This document shows, piece after piece, positions 33,628-42,608 of a stretch of 64,000 bases of DNA (position 1 is the stretch's first letter; every line of letters begins with the position of its first letter). Made by a program: the position numbers and the translations under genes. Under the pieces are notes generated by a model. The model had not been told where the DNA came from, did not search any database, and worked only from the letters and a program-made list of their open reading frames with translations. Source of the DNA: Streptomyces sp. NBC_01788 (lineage in GTDB: Bacteria > Actinomycetota > Actinomycetes > Streptomycetales > Streptomycetaceae); assembly GCF_035917575.1 (NCBI RefSeq), contig NZ_CP109090.1, forward strand, positions 434,001 through 498,000. The letters are read 5' to 3'.

Positions 33628-33784
33628 AGGGTAGGAATGGCACCCAGAGCATGACAACACCCGGGAGGTGAGCCACCTCGGTTTGGCCATTCCAACTCGG
33701 CCATCGACGCATCACACGGCTGACAAAGAGGGACGGATGCCCGGAAAGCCGCCGATTCGCTCGGCTCCAGCGGCTCCGCGCAAT

Positions 33785-33824
33785 GAAAGTTCCGGCCGTT
33801 TCGTGCAGCGCAACGAAACTTTCG
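33785..33824. promoter_or_regulatory. GAAA-TTTC palindrome pair in divergent promoter region
   Basis: CGAAACTTTCG (33814-33824) is a perfect palindrome about a central C. A partial copy GAAAGTTCCGG lies at 33785-33795. Similar GAAA-TTTC motifs precede xylanase genes in Streptomyces. The rest of 33529-33939 has no gene; it is the divergent promoter region between the esterase and the SpoIIE phosphatase gene. Confidence 0.4.
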
Positions 33825-33939
33825 AGGGCAGCACCGTACAACGGCGACGCACCGAGCGCGAGCTTTCGCCGCACGAACGGCACAGTATCCCGACGAAGGA
33901 TGACAGAGTGTTACAACAGGCGCGTAAGGAAGGAACACG

Positions 33940-35235
33940 ATGAAGCGGAAGCCTTCACAGTCGGCGGAGCCGGGGGCGGGATCCACGTCGGAGGTCGCCG
34001 CGGGCCGGCTGCGGCTGCTCGCCGAGGCGAGCCGCGCGATGGCGTCGGGGCTCGACGCGGAGGAGGCGCTGCGCCGCGTGGCCCGGGTGGTGGTTCCGCA
34101 TCTGGCCGACGCCTGTGTCGTCGACCTGGTCGAGGGGAACGGGCTGCGCCGTCTCACCGTCATGGACCGGGACGCGGAGCGGGTGTTGCGGGTACTGCCG
34201 GGCGGGTTCCTGCCCGGGCCGGACGACTCGGCCGCCGCCTTGGCGAAGGTGCTGCGCGGCGCGGGTCCGACGGTGGTCACCGACTTCGACATGCCCGATC
34301 CGGACGACTCCCTGCGCTCCGCCCAGTGGGCCCTTTACCGGATGCTGGGCGCCGAGACCGCGTTGATCGTGCCCATGGGCGTACGCCGGGAGGCTCTCGG
34401 AGCGCTCACCTTCGTACGCCGTGCCCCGGCCGTTCCCTTCGACGAGCAGGAGCGGGCGCTCGCCGCCGACCTGGGGCACCGCGCGGGCCTCGCCCTGGAC
34501 AACGCGCGTCTGTACGCGCTGCAACAGCACACCGCGGAGCAGCTCCAGCTCTCCCTTCTGCCCGATCTGACCGGGCTCGGGCACCTCCAGCTCGCCACCC
34601 GTTACGTGGCCGCCCGCGAGCGGGCCGAGGTCGGCGGCGACTGGTACGACGCCTTCCCGCTCCCCGACGGCTCGGTGGTCCTCGCGATCGGGGACGTGGT
34701 CGGCCACGACCTGGCGGCGGCCGTCCGCATGGGCCAGTTGCGCAACATGATGCGCGCCCTCGCCTACGACAGCGGGGACGATCCGGCCGGGGTGATGAAC
34801 CGTCTGGACCGGGTCATGCAGGGCCTGACCAGCATCGAACTCGTCACAGCCGTCATCGCCCGTGTCGAGACGCCGCCCGCTGGACCGTGGCGGCTGTTCA
34901 TGAGCAACGCCGGCCACCTTCCGCCGCTGCTCGCCCAGCCCGACGGCCGCACTCTCCTGCTGGAGGAGGGACACGCCCCCGTCCTGGGAGTCGACCCGGC
35001 GCTCCGGCGCGAGACCGCGGTGGTCGCCCTGCCGTCCGGCGGCACCCTGCTCTTCTACACCGACGGCCTCATCGAACGTCCCGGTGAGGACATCGGCCGC
35101 GGCCTCACCCGGCTGCGCCAGCACGCGGCCGCGCTGGCCCGTGAACCGCTGACGGTCTTCCGCGACGAACTGCTCACCCGGTTGAGCAACGACCAGCACG
35201 ACGACATCGCCATCCTGGCCCTGCGTATCCCCTGA
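33940..35235 (+). CDS. GAF-domain SpoIIE-type (PP2C) serine phosphatase
   Basis: A 431-residue phosphatase, paralogous to the one at 21281-22660. A GAF domain (about residues 20-195; VVPHLADACVVDLVEGNG, LIVPMGVRREALGALTFVRR) precedes the SpoIIE domain (about 205-430) with VGGDWYDAFPLPDG, LAIGDVVGHDLAAAV, LLFYTDGLIERPGED and DDIAILALR, supplying the metal Asp residues. The ATG has GGAAGGAACACG upstream. Partner anti-anti-sigma proteins are not nearby. A roadblock/LC7 protein gene follows 193 bases later, so the two may work in a common signalling pathway, as such proteins do in streptomycete conservons; this is inference. Confidence 0.92.
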   Translation: MKRKPSQSAEPGAGSTSEVAAGRLRLLAEASRAMASGLDAEEALRRVARVVVPHLADACVVDLVEGNGLRRLTVMDRDAERVLRVLPGGFLPGPDDSAAALAKVLRGAGPTVVTDFDMPDPDDSLRSAQWALYRMLGAETALIVPMGVRREALGALTFVRRAPAVPFDEQERALAADLGHRAGLALDNARLYALQQHTAEQLQLSLLPDLTGLGHLQLATRYVAARERAEVGGDWYDAFPLPDGSVVLAIGDVVGHDLAAAVRMGQLRNMMRALAYDSGDDPAGVMNRLDRVMQGLTSIELVTAVIARVETPPAGPWRLFMSNAGHLPPLLAQPDGRTLLLEEGHAPVLGVDPALRRETAVVALPSGGTLLFYTDGLIERPGEDIGRGLTRLRQHAAALAREPLTVFRDELLTRLSNDQHDDIAILALRIP

Positions 35236-35428
35236 TACCTCGAAACGCGTGGGTACAGAGAAGCGAAAGGTCAGTTGTGATCGTCAACGTGTTCGTATTC
35301 GACACTCCCCGATCAATGGATGTCAGTGTTGAAGACCTCCCCTCGGACGTCCCGGACGCGCGCCTACGGTGCGCTCACCGGACGGCCGGCGCCGTCCCGG
35401 ACTCAGCCGACGATCAAGGGGAGACACC

Positions 35429-35803
35429 GTGGCGAGTGTGGAAGTGTCGCTGAAGGAAATGATGACCGCGGTCGAGGGGGCGCTGGGCGCGGCGGTCGTC
35501 GACTACACCAGCGGAATGGCCCTGGGAACCCTGGGCGGGGGCAAGGACCTGGATCTCACCATCGCCGCGGCGGGGAACACGGATGTGATCCGCGCCAAGG
35601 TGCGCACCATGGAGCAGTTGGGCCTGAACAGTGAGATCCAGGACGTGCTGATCACGCTCGGCGACCAGTACCACCTGATCCGCCTGGTCACCGGACGCAA
35701 CGGCAACGGCCTGTTCCTCTACCTGGTGCTGGACAAGACCCGTTCGAATCTGGCGATGGCCCGCCACCAGCTCAAGCGCGTCGAGGAACAGCTCGAGATC
35801 TAG
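35429..35803 (+). CDS. Roadblock/LC7-like small protein
   Basis: A 124-residue alpha/beta protein resembling the roadblock/LC7 (longin-like) superfamily, which regulates small GTPases of the MglA or conservon type. Recognisable pieces are VEVSLKEMMTAVEGALGAAVVDYTSGMALGTL (start helix and hairpin), LITLGDQYHLIRLV and LYLVLDKTRSNLAMARHQLK (final strand and helix). The GTG start has AAGGGGAG five bases upstream. There is no GTPase gene beside it. It follows the GAF-SpoIIE gene in the same direction. Confidence 0.8.
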   Translation: MASVEVSLKEMMTAVEGALGAAVVDYTSGMALGTLGGGKDLDLTIAAAGNTDVIRAKVRTMEQLGLNSEIQDVLITLGDQYHLIRLVTGRNGNGLFLYLVLDKTRSNLAMARHQLKRVEEQLEI

Positions 35804-35835
35804 CTCTTCGCCTGCCCCGGGCCGACGTGTGCCCA

Positions 35836-35867
35836 TGATGTGAAAACTTCTTCAAGTCACCACATCA
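35836..35867. promoter_or_regulatory. Inverted repeat upstream of arsR, operator candidate
   Basis: TGATGTG (35836-35842) and CACATCA (35861-35867) are perfect inverted arms 18 bases apart in a locally AT-rich stretch (AAAACTTCTTCAAG). This layout fits ArsR-family operators. Confidence 0.4.
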
Positions 35868-36000
35868 GCATGATTCCAATTCGTGGTTGCACGCGGCCCG
35901 GGGCGAGAAGGATCTGCTCTGCACAGCACATTCCGTGTGGCGTCCCGCGGGGCGCCACCGCGTCTTGGACCATCCCCGATGCGGCAGGGAGCACGCACTC

Positions 36001-36570
36001 ATGCAAGTCCCCCTCTACCAGGCCAAGGCGGAGTTCTTCCGCATGCTCGGGCACCCCGTGCGCATCCGGGTCCTGGAGCTGCTCCAGCACGGTCCCGTGC
36101 CCGTACGCGATCTGCTCGCCGACATCGAGATCGAGCCGTCCAGCCTCTCGCAGCAACTGGCCGTGCTGCGACGCTCCGGCATCGTCGTGTCCATCCGGGA
36201 AGGATCGACGGTCCGCTACGCCCTCGCCGGCGGCGATGTCGCAGAACTGCTGCGCGCGGCCCGCCGTATCCTCACCGAACTCCTGGCCGGCCAGAACGAA
36301 CTGCTCGCCGAACTCCGGCAGAGCGACGGTGCCGCTTCCGCCGTGCCCGCCGGATCCGGACGGATGCCCGTGGGGGCCCGACTCGCGCACACCGTCGTGC
36401 CGTCGGAGGCGCGGGGCCGCGACAAGGAGTGTGCGGCACTCAACGATGCCGCGCCGGAGGCTGCGGAACGAACGTGGCGCTCTTCAGCGAACGCCGCATG
36501 GCCCGCACCATCGGACGCTCCACGAACCGGTGCACGAGATGGGCCAGCACGACCAGGGCGACGACCGTGA
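36001..36570 (+). CDS. ArsR-family transcriptional regulator with abnormal C-terminal tail
   Basis: A 189-residue protein whose first ~110 residues are a normal ArsR winged helix: AEFFRMLGHPVRIRVLELLQ, PVRDLLADIEI, SSLSQQLAVLRRSG recognition helix, IREGSTVRYAL wing, and ILTELLAGQNELLAELRQ. No metal-binding Cys pair is seen. From about residue 118 the tail (GAASAVPAGSGRMPVGARLA onward) is disordered, and its last 131 bases lie antisense to the 3' end of the acyltransferase gene. That suggests the original stop was lost. The ATG at 36001 opens directly into the family N-terminus. It is a paralogue of the partial gene at the window start. Confidence 0.82.
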   Translation: MQVPLYQAKAEFFRMLGHPVRIRVLELLQHGPVPVRDLLADIEIEPSSLSQQLAVLRRSGIVVSIREGSTVRYALAGGDVAELLRAARRILTELLAGQNELLAELRQSDGAASAVPAGSGRMPVGARLAHTVVPSEARGRDKECAALNDAAPEAAERTWRSSANAAWPAPSDAPRTGARDGPARPGRRP

Positions 36571-37648
36571 CCCCGACCAGGAGGAGCGGATCGAACCGGT
36601 CGCCGAAGTGGTGCGCGACGGTCATGCCGAGCGTGTCGTGCAGCAGGTAGAGCGGGAAGGTCATCGTGCCCATGACGGTCAGCCCGCGCCAGCGGAGCCG
36701 GCGGGTCCGGCCGAGCGCGATCGCGCCGACCATCAGGAAGAAGACCGTGACCGCCAGGACGAGCCAGCCGCGCCAGGGCGCCCAGGTCTCCCAGTTGTTG
36801 CGGCCGCCGGTGGGTGCCAGCAGGAAGTGCAGGGCCAGCAGCCAGGACATGGCGACGATGCCCCACAGCAGAGGTGTGGGCCGGTAGCGGTGCATGAGGT
36901 AGAAGGCCATGCCCGCGATGAAGTACGGGGCAGAGGTCGGGTTCACCACGAGCGTGAGCAGCGGGATGTGGGCGGCGGGCGCGAGTACGGCGGCGACCGT
37001 CCACAGCCCGCAGAAGATCACGACGCGCTGGTAGCTGAGGCCCTTCCACACCACGACGGCGAAGGTGAGGTAGAAGCAGAGCTCCGGCCACAGGGTCCAG
37101 TAGACGGGGTCCAGGTTGGACACGCCGAGCGGGGTCTGGAGCATGGTGAAGTTCGCGAGCAGGACGCGCGGGTGGGGGTGCCCGAAGGGGGTGTCGGCGA
37201 AGTAGATGACGCACGCCGACACCACGATGGCGATCCAGTACATCGGGTACAGGCGGGTGACGCGGGAGATGAAGAAGTCACGCGGGGTGCGCCCCCACGC
37301 GCTCATGCAGATGACGAAGCCGCTGATCAGGAAGAACAGGTCGACACCGAGCCGCCCGAAGGCGAAGTAGCCGTGCAGCGCGGGGAAGACGCTCTGGTAC
37401 GGGCGCCCCCAGATGACCTGCATCGCCCCCGGTGTCTGGCCGGCGAAGTGGAAGAGCACCACCGACAGCGCCGCCAGGAAGCGCAGCCCGTCCAGTGCCG
37501 CGAGCCGGTCTCCGCCGTTGCCGCGCCCTGCGACGATCACTGGTGCCGCAGGGGGTGCCTGCGGCACCAGCACTTCGTCGGTGACCGCCCCCTCGTTCCG
37601 CGGTCGCGTGGCTGTACCGGCCGATGCCCTGCGATCCGTCTGGGTCAT
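36440..37648 (-). CDS. Acyltransferase 3 family integral membrane protein
   Basis: A 402-residue membrane acyltransferase with ten or eleven helices. The N-terminal ~48 residues are a charged cytoplasmic tail. The catalytic region begins LAALDGLRFLAALSVVLFHF with the conserved Arg and His. FAFGRLGVDLFFLISGFVICMS is the second signature, followed by RVTRLYPMYWIAIVVS. FPLYLLHDTLG is the late family motif. It transfers acetyl or other acyl groups to an extracytoplasmic sugar, lipid or antibiotic; the acceptor is unknown. The ATG has GGGAG just upstream. Its 3' end overlaps the tail of the convergent ArsR gene by 131 bases. Confidence 0.92.
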   Translation of the reverse strand: MTQTDRRASAGTATRPRNEGAVTDEVLVPQAPPAAPVIVAGRGNGGDRLAALDGLRFLAALSVVLFHFAGQTPGAMQVIWGRPYQSVFPALHGYFAFGRLGVDLFFLISGFVICMSAWGRTPRDFFISRVTRLYPMYWIAIVVSACVIYFADTPFGHPHPRVLLANFTMLQTPLGVSNLDPVYWTLWPELCFYLTFAVVVWKGLSYQRVVIFCGLWTVAAVLAPAAHIPLLTLVVNPTSAPYFIAGMAFYLMHRYRPTPLLWGIVAMSWLLALHFLLAPTGGRNNWETWAPWRGWLVLAVTVFFLMVGAIALGRTRRLRWRGLTVMGTMTFPLYLLHDTLGMTVAHHFGDRFDPLLLVGVTVVALVVLAHLVHRFVERPMVRAMRRSLKSATFVPQPPARHR

Positions 37649-38288
37649 ATCTCCCGTTCCAGAGTCGTCCTTTACCGAAAGGGCCCTGGAATCCGGATCG
37701 ACGCCCGACGGGCGGATGGCGATTTCGCCGAGTTCGTACTCATTCCGCTACGGGGGCGAGTGCCGGCACCGCCCTGGCCCACAGAAGGGGCCTACCCGAA
37801 GTCCTCGATGAGATACGGGGCCGCCGGGGTGACACGAACCGCACAGGGGAGCGACACCCCCGGTGCGTCCTCCTCATGCCGGATGCTCCCGGCCGGAGAC
37901 TGCCGAAGCCCGCCCCCTCCACAAAGGTCACGTCGAAGAACGTCCCGGTCGCTGTCGTCGGCCAACCGCAGTGCCTGAATTGCGGACGACCGCGACCGGG
38001 GACCGAGACATGGAGCCGGCCACCGAAAAGCGGCTCGCGGCCGCCACTGGTTTCGACATCCGCTTCTGTGCCCCACGCGGCCGCCTGGCGCGGGAGCGGT
38101 CAGGCCATGGGAGCCGCCATTCCGCCCCTGGCCGGGGCGGAATGGGTGGAGTCCGTACGCAGCCGCCGGTTCTCGCCGCGAGTCCTCTCCATTCGTCGGG
38201 TCAACTCGGCATTGCCCGCCCGAAGTTCTCTGCCAGCTACCGGGCACCGGCGATGTCCTGGTACGAGAGTGCGTTGTGCAGTGGATGA
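37649..38288. other. Gene-free stretch
   Basis: About 640 bases with no supported gene on either strand. The 80 bases next to the acyltransferase start (for example CATATCTCCCGTTCCAGAGT) probably hold its promoter. Nothing else is recognisable. Confidence 0.45.
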
Positions 38289-39973
38289 TCAGGTGTAGGT
38301 GTAGGCGTCGGGAAGGGTGGCGGAGCCGCCCGCCGTGGTAACGGTGACGTCGACGGGGCCGGGGGCGGAGCCAGGGGGAACGATGGCGGCCAGGACGGTA
38401 TCGGACCCGATGCTGAACTGGGCGAAGACGCCGTTGAAGGAGACGGCGGCGGCGGTCGTCAGGTTCTTGCCGGTGAGGTCGACGACGGTCCCGCCGACTA
38501 ACGGGCCGCTGGTGGCGCTCAGGCCGCCGAACTGTGGCGGGTCGACATAGGTGTAGCTGAGCCTTCCGGTGGTCAGGCCGCCGGCGGTGGTGACGGAGAC
38601 GGGGACGGTGCCGGGGGAGGCGGCGGGTGGCACGTCGACGGTCAGCTGCTGGTCGGAGACGACTTGGGGAACGGCCAGCAGGGTGCCGAACAGTACTTGG
38701 GTGGCGGTGGCCAAGAGGGCGCCGTTGATGGTGACGATGTTCCTGCCTGCTGTCGGACCGGCGGCGGGGCTGAGGGAGGAGGCGTTACCGCTCGGGTAGT
38801 ACTGGAAGGGCTTGGGGTTGCTGGTGCCGCCTGCGGTGGTGACGGTGACCTGAGCGATGCCGGAGCCGGGTGGAGACGACGCGACGACCTTGTTGGGCGT
38901 GTTGGCGATGACGGCGGCGGAGCTCGTGCCGAATTGCACCGCGGTGACCCCGGACAGGCTGGTGCCGGTGATCGTCACCTTGGTGCCGCCGGACTGGGGG
39001 CCCAGGGTGGGAGCCATTTTGTACAGGGCCTGGATGACGCTGACGCTGTTGGATCCGGAGTTGGCCACGAAGACGGCCAGCCCGTTGGGGGTGACGGCGA
39101 TTCCGGCGGGCTTGTGGCCGACGGCAATGGTGTCGGTGACCGTGTCAGTGGTGGCGTCGATGATGCTGACGGTGTCGGAGCCATTGTTGCTCACGTACAC
39201 CTCACTGCTGTCCGGGGTGATCGCCACGCCCCAGGGAGTGGTGCCCACGGGGATGGTGGTGGTGATCGTCTGGCTGGCGGTGTCGATGACGCTGAGGGTG
39301 TTCGCGCCGCTGTTGGCGGCATAGAGGTGGAGGGTGTCCGTGCTGGCTGCTACACCGACGGGCGCGGAAAGGCCGGGGATGGTTGCCACCACGGTGAAGG
39401 TGGCTGTGTCGATCACGCTGAGGGTGTTGTCGCCGTGGTTCGTCACGTACACCTGTCCCCGGTGGGGGAGACCGCGACCCCGGTGGGGCCGGCGCCGACC
39501 GGAATGGTCGTGAGGATGGAGTTGTTGAACGTGTCTACCACGGTGAGACTGTCCGATCCCTGGTCGGCGACGTATACGCGGATCCCGGCCGGGCTCACGG
39601 CGATCCCGAAAGGAGCGCTTCCCACCTCGATCTTGGAGAGGACGGTCAGTGTCTGCTGCTCTGCGGTGCTGAGAGCGTTCGCGCCGTTTTCCGCCACATA
39701 GATGAGGCTGCTGTCCGGGCTGACCCCCACCCCGGCGGGGGCGTTGTAAGGGGCCAGGGCAGTACTGACGACGAGTTGTCCGATATCCACCACGGTGGTG
39801 GTGCCGGATCCGCTGTTGGTCACATACGCATGTAGCCCGAGGGGGCCCATCCCCAACCCCAGTGGCTTGATTCCCACCGGAACCGTTTGCACGGCCCGGG
39901 AGACGACGGCAGCCGGCGATACAGCAGCCAGGACTGGCGGTTCTACGGTCGGGTTTGCTGGTTCGTCCATCAT
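38289..39973 (-). pseudogene. YVTN beta-propeller / IPT-TIG protein, frameshifted
   Basis: Reading from ATG 39973, codons run to a stop near 39443. They encode a short N-terminus without a leader (MDEPANPTVEPPVLAAVSPA) and YVTN-type propeller blades (HAYVTNSGSGTTTVVDIG, LIYVAENGANALST, RVYVADQGSDSLTVVDTF). At VAVSPTGDR (about 39460) the frame breaks. From there to 38289 the next frame continues with more blades (VYVTNHGDNTLSVIDTATFT, VYVSNNGSDTVSIID) and three TIG domains (GPQSGGTKVTITGTSLSG onward). Inserting one G in GACAGGTGTAC joins them into about 560 residues. It matches the TIG genes at 29-31 kb in lacking a signal peptide. Confidence 0.8.
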
Positions 39974-40153
39974 GCACCTACCGGTAATGAGCCCCCGGGA
40001 GGGGCTTCGGGAAGACGTGCCACGCCGTCGAAGCCGAGGAACGAGCAGTGCAGCGAAGGGCCGACGGGCACGGGGGGGTGTGCGAGGAGCGAAATCGCCT
40101 TGTCTCCGCATAATTAGACGAGCAGGACAGGACTCGACGACAGGTAGACATGA

Positions 40154-40178
40154 AGTATTTGATATCATCGCAAATACT
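40154..40178. promoter_or_regulatory. AT-rich perfect inverted repeat, operator candidate
   Basis: AGTATTTG (40154-40161) and CAAATACT (40171-40178) are perfect 8-bp arms around ATATCATCG. An AT-rich palindrome in ~70 percent GC DNA is likely to be a protein-binding site. It lies about 180 bases upstream of the propeller/TIG gene. Confidence 0.5.
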
Positions 40179-40311
40179 CCTGTGCGCCCGGCTTCGCCCT
40201 GTTTCACCGCGTCCCGTTCGCCGCGCCGACTCGGTATGCACCTTCCCGGGCAACCGCGTCCGGCGGAGTAGCAAGAGCATGGATCTGAACCAGGTCCCTG
40301 ACGGCCGGTCG

Positions 40312-40340
40312 GTGAAAAACCCCGGCCAGTGTGGCCGGGA
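40312..40340 (-). terminator. Rho-independent terminator, minus strand
   Basis: On the minus strand CCCGGCCA-CAC-TGGCCGGG (40339 down to 40321) is followed by GTTTTTC. An 8-bp stem, 3-base loop and T-run make it a classical terminator, 330 bases beyond the ribokinase stop. Confidence 0.65.
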
Positions 40341-40665
40341 CAAAAGGACTCGATCCGTCTTTCGAGGAGTCGGATGCCGTCGCGCTATCTCGCCTTGCCG
40401 GGGGCGTCGGGTCCGCCTTCTCCCACCGCCACGCGTTCGGCACCACGGCCGTGTTGAGGCAGGACGACTTCTCGCGCGGGGCCAAGACGTGCGGCCCCTG
40501 TTTCCGGACTCCGCGACGCCGTCCGGGGTGGTCAGTCGCCAGACGCCGCCGGAACTGCCAAAGCCCAGCGGGCGCGGAGCGGTGCCGATGTCCCGCACCG
40601 GACCCCTGACCGTCGCGTTGAGGTCGGGCGTTTCCCAACGACAAGTCCTCGATCGGCGAGGGTTT

Positions 40666-41559
40666 TCAGCTCTTGAGGAACGCCTCCACCTCGTCGCGGC
40701 GGGGCAGTGACGGCTGGGCACCGGGGCGGGTGGTGCTGAGTGCCGCCGCGGCGCAGGCCCAGCGGGCGGCCTGCTCCAGGGTGCGGCCCTCGGCGAGGGC
40801 GACGGCGAGGGCGCCGCAGAAGCAGTCTCCGGCCGCGGTGGTGTCGACGGGCCGGACCGTGAAGGCCGGGATGTGCAGCCGCGCGGTGCCTTCCAGGAGC
40901 AGCACGCCGTCACCGCCGAGGGTGACGATGACCGCGCCCGCTCCGCGCAGTTTGCCCGCGGCGGCGGCGACCTCGTCGACCGTGTCCGGTACCGGGGTGC
41001 CGGTGAGGGCCGCCAGTTCGGTGCGGTTGGGGACCAGCACGTCGACGTGGCGGGGCGGGACGGCGCCCTCGACGGCGGGAGCCGGGTTGTACACGACGAT
41101 GCCACCGGCCAGCTCGGCCGCCGCGTGGTTGGCCTCGTCGGGGACCTCCTGCTGGAGGACCGTGACCTCGGCCCGGCCCAGCACGTCGGCGGCGGCCCGG
41201 CAATCGGCCGCGGTCAGGCGGGAGTTGGCGCCGGGGCTGACGATGATGGAGTTCTCGCCCGACGGGTTGACGGCGATCAGCGCACGCCCGGTGGGCACTC
41301 CGGGAGTGCGGGTCAGGTGCGCGGTGTCCACGCCCTCGGCGCGCGCCGCGGCGGCCATCACATCGGCGGCGTCGTCCTCGCCGACCCGGCCGATCAGGGC
41401 GACCCGCCCGCCGAGCCGGGCCGCGGCGACCGCCTGGTTGGCCCCCTTGCCGCCGGGGTGCTCGACGATGTCCCCGCCGAGCACGGTCTCCCCCGGCACC
41501 GGATGCCGCGGAACGGGTGCGACGAGATCGAGGTTGAGGCTTCCGACGACTGCGATCAC
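40666..41559 (-). CDS. rbsK: Ribokinase
   Basis: A 297-residue PfkB-family kinase that phosphorylates ribose to ribose 5-phosphate. The N-terminal sugar signature is VVGSLNLDLVAPVPRHPVPGE, then GGKGANQAVAAARLG (PfkB signature 1). The ATP and catalytic site is DTTAAGDCFCGALAVALAEG with catalytic Asp in AAGD (signature 2). The GTG start overlaps the lacI stop (GTGA) and has GAGGA about eight bases upstream inside lacI. With the divergent nucleoside hydrolase and transporter it forms a nucleoside-to-ribose-phosphate route. Confidence 0.94.
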   Translation of the reverse strand: MIAVVGSLNLDLVAPVPRHPVPGETVLGGDIVEHPGGKGANQAVAAARLGGRVALIGRVGEDDAADVMAAAARAEGVDTAHLTRTPGVPTGRALIAVNPSGENSIIVSPGANSRLTAADCRAAADVLGRAEVTVLQQEVPDEANHAAAELAGGIVVYNPAPAVEGAVPPRHVDVLVPNRTELAALTGTPVPDTVDEVAAAAGKLRGAGAVIVTLGGDGVLLLEGTARLHIPAFTVRPVDTTAAGDCFCGALAVALAEGRTLEQAARWACAAAALSTTRPGAQPSLPRRDEVEAFLKS

Positions 41560-42608
41560 TGGTGTTCCTCTGAGGTTCTGCTGCCGGGGATGGTCGTGGG
41601 CGCGGCGGCGCGGGGGCCGCTGGAAGCGCGGACGACGAGTTGGGGTGAGAGGCGGACGGCCCGGTACGCCTCGGCTCCCCCGCCGTCGAGCCGCTCGGCA
41701 AGGAGCCGGAGCGCCTCGGCCGCCACCTGGGCGGCCGGCTGGCGGACCGTGGTCAGGTTGGGTTCGGCAAGGCTCGCCATGGGGATGTCGTCGAATCCGG
41801 TGACGGCGACCTCGCCGGGGACGTCGACGCCGAGTTGTCCGAGGCGTTGCAGCGCTCCGACCGCGATGAGGTCGTTGGCGCAGACGACGGCGTCCGGGCG
41901 GGCCGGCCAGATCCGGTCGACCGCGGCCCGCCCCCATTCCACGGAGAAGTCGCCGAGTTCGGTGCGTTCGGAGGCGAGCGGGTCGAGGGCGGCGACGCCC
42001 GCCTCGTAGGCCATGCGCCGCTCGACGGCCGTCGAGGCGGTACCGGCGGCGCCGAGGAAACAGAAACGGCGGCGCCCGGTGCGGGTCAGGTGCTCCAGGA
42101 CGAGGGCCGTGCCGGCGGCGTTGTCGACGGCCACCGAGTCGGCGACGCCGGGGCCGCAGGAGCGGTCGAGGAGGACCAACGGGACGCGGGCCGCCGCGAG
42201 TTCGACCGCCGCACGGCTGTGGGTCTCGTCGACGGGGATGACCAGCAGCGCGTCCACCTGCCGGTCCAGCAGGGCGGTGATCCGGGCCGCCTCGGTCCGC
42301 GGGTCGTCGTCGCAGTCGGCGAGCAGCAGGGCGCGGCCCCCGGCGTGCAGGGCGTGCTCGACCTCACGGACGAGGGAGGGGAAGAACGGGTTGGTGATCT
42401 GGGGCAGCACCAGGCCGATGGTGCCGGTGGAGCGGCTGCGCAGGGCGCGGGCGACCTGGTTGGGGCGGTAGCCGAGGCTTTCGGCCGCGGCCCGCACTCG
42501 GCGTGCCGTCTCCGCTCCCACCGGGCGGGTGCCGGCCAGCACGCGGGACACCGTGGCGACGGAGCATCCGGACGCGCGAGCCACATCACGCAATGTCACC
42601 TCGGTCAC
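41556..42608 (-). CDS. LacI-family transcriptional repressor of the nucleoside/ribose module
   Basis: A 350-residue repressor. The helix-turn-helix and hinge are TLRDVARASGCSVATVSRVLAG, then AESLGYRPNQVARALRSRST. The ligand-binding domain (about 62-330) is of periplasmic-binding type (TIGLVLPQITNPFFPSLVRE, PVDETHSRAA, AVTGFDDIPMASLAEPNLTTV). The GTG at 42608 is the start nearest the domain. The gene overlaps rbsK downstream and is divergent from the nucleoside hydrolase gene. Two AACGTT-centred palindromes in the 307-bp gap are its likely operators. Ribose or a nucleoside is the likely inducer, from context. Confidence 0.93.
   Translation of the reverse strand: MTEVTLRDVARASGCSVATVSRVLAGTRPVGAETARRVRAAAESLGYRPNQVARALRSRSTGTIGLVLPQITNPFFPSLVREVEHALHAGGRALLLADCDDDPRTEAARITALLDRQVDALLVIPVDETHSRAAVELAAARVPLVLLDRSCGPGVADSVAVDNAAGTALVLEHLTRTGRRRFCFLGAAGTASTAVERRMAYEAGVAALDPLASERTELGDFSVEWGRAAVDRIWPARPDAVVCANDLIAVGALQRLGQLGVDVPGEVAVTGFDDIPMASLAEPNLTTVRQPAAQVAAEALRLLAERLDGGGAEAYRAVRLSPQLVVRASSGPRAAAPTTIPGSRTSEEHQ

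Larger units (their letters stand above)
39974..40665. other. Gene-free stretch between TIG gene and ribokinase operon
   Basis: About 690 bases. Open frames here show no family likeness or codon bias. It contains an AT-rich palindrome and a terminator, listed separately, and probably the promoter of the propeller/TIG gene near 40090-40130. Confidence 0.45.

Noticed and set aside
33668-33943. 91-residue frame between the esterase and phosphatase genes
   Set aside because: Covers operator-like palindromes, lacks a ribosome site and coding bias; better read as divergent promoter DNA.
40204-40644. 146-residue minus-strand frame after rbsK
   Set aside because: No coding bias or homology, and it runs through a rho-independent terminator.
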